64,000 nt of DNA from Cyclobacterium marinum DSM 745 (lineage in GTDB: Bacteria; Bacteroidota; Bacteroidia; Cytophagales; Cyclobacteriaceae). The stretch is taken from NCBI RefSeq assembly GCF_000222485.1, contig NC_015914.1:5252001-5316000 (forward strand), given 5' to 3'. Below are positions 63,851 to 64,000 of the stretch, piece after piece (position 1 is the stretch's first letter; each line of letters starts with the position of its first letter). Under the pieces are notes generated by a model. That model was not told the origin of the DNA, made no database searches, and worked only from the letters and a program-made list of their open reading frames with translations. The translations under genes were made by a program, and so were the position numbers.

Positions 63851-64000
63851 TCATCCAAGTTCAAGTTCATTTATCATTTTGGGAAACACATCTATATGAG
63901 CATTTTTTCCAAAAAACACATCCAAGTGACTGTAATTATCCAATAGATATAGTTTATGCAAACCCGGTTGTAATTTATTCAAATACTCATAAGTGTTTTC
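63851..64000 (-). CDS. Alpha/beta-hydrolase, C-terminal fragment (cut by window edge)
   Basis: The reverse-strand frame is open from the last base and ends with TGA at 63851-63853, giving the final 49 residues. It reads YLLDNYSHLDVFFGKNAHID followed by VFPKMINELELG, which resembles the catalytic-His end of alpha/beta hydrolases (HLDxxxGxxA) found with GMC oxidoreductases. The stop is 9 bp from the ADC-like gene, so it heads the seven-gene reverse operon or continues it from outside. The nucleophile end is not visible. Confidence 0.6.
   Translation of the reverse strand, partial: ENTYEYLNKLQPGLHKLYLLDNYSHLDVFFGKNAHIDVFPKMINELELG

Noticed and set aside
1..64000. tRNA, rRNA and riboswitches
   Set aside because: None was recognised by eye in the intergenic spaces. 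A covariance-model scan could still find a small RNA I missed.

Overview
The window looks like chromosome from a Bacteroidota bacterium, most likely Cytophagales (Cyclobacteriaceae-like). Supporting signs are a SusC/SusD pair with an STN-type SusC, a FecR anti-sigma and an ECF sigma factor, a 57-residue Hc1-like histone H1 protein, DUF6913 between ligA and dapA, a probable serine palmitoyltransferase, many lipobox or AQ-type signal peptides, AT-rich spacers, and TAnnTTTG-type promoter boxes. No rRNA, tRNA, CRISPR array, transposase or intact phage was seen. The species is inferred only in broad terms.

Layout. 1-800 is a decayed defence patch: the end of a ParE-like toxin, an intact Phd-type antitoxin, a toxin start broken after 16 codons, and a reverse-strand scrap of a type I methylase. 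1052-4237 holds a sialidase-like lipoprotein and a DUF4038 glycosidase between two copies of an 86-bp palindromic repeat. 4.5-7.2 kb carries a secreted phosphodiesterase and an orphan secreted protein. 7.2-8.7 kb is non-coding and repetitive: four copies of a three-hairpin element plus a diverged 400-450 bp duplication. 8.8-17.6 kb is a glycan-uptake locus (BNR protein, SusD, SusC, FecR, ECF sigma).

18-43.8 kb is mostly conserved chromosome: membrane proteins, PAP2 phosphatase, a GT39-like transferase, a TPR lipoprotein, tandem cold-shock proteins, VOC and NTF2-like enzymes, a DPM1-like transferase, a LolC/E-type permease, a NamZ-like muramidase, fmt, an ECF sigma/membrane protein/Spy-like set, xseAB, ligA with a large insertion, dapA, the H1-like gene, an alpha-oxoamine synthase, maf, a DUF4136 lipoprotein, pxpABC, and a SatD/DUF3307 pair with a candidate operator.

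43.9-50.8 kb is oxidative metabolism: a lactate/glycolate permease behind malate synthase, and a two-gene periplasmic molybdenum hydroxylase.

The right-hand end (51-64 kb) is the least familiar part. A forward four-gene operon encodes a membrane DUF5675 protein, a six-helix membrane protein carrying a phage-type N-acetylmuramidase domain, and two DUF4230 proteins. It faces a tightly packed reverse operon of at least seven genes: alpha/beta hydrolase (cut by the window edge), acetoacetate decarboxylase-like protein, two small membrane proteins, patatin-like lipase, membrane-attached metallophosphoesterase, and a GMC oxidoreductase with a four-cysteine cluster. The reverse operon reads as a lipid- or sterol-like substrate pathway; this is inference from families and gene order.
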